Source: Sulfotelmatobacter sp963788225 (GTDB taxonomy: Bacteria; Acidobacteriota; Terriglobia; Terriglobales; Acidobacteriaceae). Taken from it: DNA of 64,000 bases. Of the stretch, positions 62,950 to 64,000 are shown piece after piece (position 1 is the stretch's first letter; each line of letters starts with the position of its first letter). Location: contig CAWBGI010000003.1 of assembly GCA_963788225.1 (NCBI GenBank), forward strand, positions 372,001-436,000. Reading direction: 5' to 3'. The notes beneath the pieces are model-generated. The model made no database searches, was not told the origin of the DNA, and worked only from the letters and a program-made list of their open reading frames with translations. The position numbers were made by a program, and so were the translations under genes.

Positions 62950-64000
62950 TAAGAAGCCGCGCGGCCGCGAACGAACGTCTGACGCACTTCTCCGCTGGGA
63001 CTCAGCACCACCAGGTTGGCTTCCGCTCCGGCAGCGATAACTCCGTGGCCTTGCGCCAAGTTCACGGCGAGCGCTGGATTCAGCGTCGCTGCGCGCACGG
63101 CGCCCCGCAGGCTCCAGTTGGCAAATCGGGTTACGTTGCGAACCGCGCGGTCCATGGTAAGGACGCTGCCGGCGAGTTTTCCATCCGTCGTGCATTTGCC
63201 GTCTTTGACCTCGACCTGGATGGGGCCGAGTTGGTAGATGCCGTCGGGCATGCCTGCAGCGGCCGTGGCGTCGGTAATCAGGATTGAGCCTTCGAGGCCT
63301 TTCGCTTTCAGAAATAACTGCACGACCTCAGGCGCGACGTGAATTCCATCCGCAATGATGTCGGCCGTGATTTGGCCGTCTGTCAGCACTTCGGCAAGGA
63401 TGCCGGGATCGCGATGATCCAACGGCCGCATGGCGTTGAAGGTGTGAGTGGCGTGGCGGGCGCCGGCGCGGACGGCGGCGCGGGCGGCTTCCAGTTCCGC
63501 GTCGGAGTGGCCGATGCTCACGCAGACCTTGCGACGCGCCGCCTCCGCGATTACCTCAATCGCTCCTGGAAGTTCGGGCGCAATCGTCATCATGCGTACC
63601 TGCCCTCGCGCCGCTCGCCAGAGACGTTCAAAAATTTCCAGCGTAGGCTCGACCAGATACTCCGGAGGATGGACGCCGCGGCGCTTGTGGCTAAGAAATG
63701 GACCCTCCAGATGAATGCCCAGCGGCCGCGCCTGCACGCCATTACCGCTGCTGGAGCCTGCGGCCGCCGTGATGGCGTCAGCTAAACGCTCCAGAGCGGC
63801 GCAAGTCTGATCCAGCGGCGCAGCGACTGTGGTCGGGAAGTAGCCGGTGACGCCATGAGTTACGAGAAATTTGTTGAGATACGGCAGTTCGGCGGATGTA
63901 GCCCGCATGACATCCAGGCCGGCGCCGCCGTGCATGTGAATGTCGATGTAACCCGGTGCGAGGATGGCGCCGTCAAACTTTTTCGCCAGATCGACCAGCG
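62949..64000 (-). CDS. nagA: N-acetylglucosamine-6-phosphate deacetylase NagA, 3' part (5' end outside window)
   Basis: The frame is open to the right edge, so the start is beyond the window. NagA removes acetate from GlcNAc-6-P or, in the AgaA branch, GalNAc-6-P. Metal-site motifs are visible: PGYIDIHMHGGAG, GIHLEGPFLSHKRRG (Glu), SIGHSDAELEAAR (His), HTFNAMRPLDHRDPG (His) and the catalytic Asp in LITDATAAAGMPDG. It is in the cytoplasm. Its place near GatZ and a GH36 enzyme suggests amino-sugar breakdown, though GlcNAc and GalNAc specificity cannot be separated by eye. Confidence 0.94.
   Translation of the reverse strand, partial: LVDLAKKFDGAILAPGYIDIHMHGGAGLDVMRATSAELPYLNKFLVTHGVTGYFPTTVAAPLDQTCAALERLADAITAAAGSSSGNGVQARPLGIHLEGPFLSHKRRGVHPPEYLVEPTLEIFERLWRAARGQVRMMTIAPELPGAIEVIAEAARRKVCVSIGHSDAELEAARAAVRAGARHATHTFNAMRPLDHRDPGILAEVLTDGQITADIIADGIHVAPEVVQLFLKAKGLEGSILITDATAAAGMPDGIYQLGPIQVEVKDGKCTTDGKLAGSVLTMDRAVRNVTRFANWSLRGAVRAATLNPALAVNLAQGHGVIAAGAEANLVVLSPSGEVRQTFVRGRAAS

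Overview
The window looks like a piece of a GC-rich chromosome from an Acidobacteriota, most likely a Terriglobia (subdivision 1, Koribacter-like) lineage. This is inferred, not tested by search. The reasons are an alternative complex III plus caa3-type oxidase cluster in this order, a very large Oar-type TonB receptor, a tricorn-like protease, DUF3857/transglutaminase/TPR and DUF4388 proteins, several proteins with the same N-terminal zinc ribbon, and many short palindromic repeats. No rRNA, tRNA or CRISPR array was recognised.

Layout. 1-2.6 kb: molybdenum-cofactor genes (moeA 3' part, moaC, a response regulator, a MogA/MoaB-type gene). 2.6-4.8 kb: a repeat-rich island with a REP-associated tyrosine transposase (RAYT) carrying four in-frame copies of its own REP sequence, then a PD-(D/E)XK nuclease-like gene. 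4.9-14.7 kb, minus strand: an SDR oxidoreductase, a tricorn-like protease, an Rmd1/YagE-type membrane protein, a large FAD/Fe-S oxidoreductase and a zinc-ribbon membrane protein. 14.9-28.1 kb, minus strand: one compact respiratory cluster, actA-B-C-D-E-F, a small membrane protein, a SCO-like protein, then cytochrome oxidase subunits II-I-III-IV. It would move electrons from quinol through ActABCDEF to the heme c and CuA of subunit II and on to oxygen. 28.3-35.3 kb: aldehyde dehydrogenase, amidase, zinc-ribbon protein, DUF3857/transglutaminase/TPR protein.

35.3-50 kb is mostly housekeeping: purM, purN, a GNAT acetyltransferase, tyrS, a lipid kinase, an SppA-like protease, an HU-like protein, a YfiH-type protein, an HxlR regulator with a palindromic operator, a secreted protein, a VOC protein, a BNR-repeat protein overlapping a MoaD/ThiS gene, small membrane proteins and a PfkB kinase. 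49.6-52 kb holds an HNH-like protein and a zinc-ribbon HtrA-type protease. 52.5-64 kb looks like a carbohydrate region: a DeoR regulator, a secreted GH36-type alpha-galactosidase, a GatZ/KbaZ-like protein, a 1213-residue TonB receptor, an APC permease and nagA running off the right edge. Together these suggest use of a galactose- or N-acetylgalactosamine-containing glycan.

The most distinctive theme is short palindromic repeats that lie inside genes and keep the frame open (moeA, the RAYT, the FAD/Fe-S oxidoreductase, actE). Next to this is a tandem array of Shine-Dalgarno/ATG units in front of the oxidase subunit IV gene.
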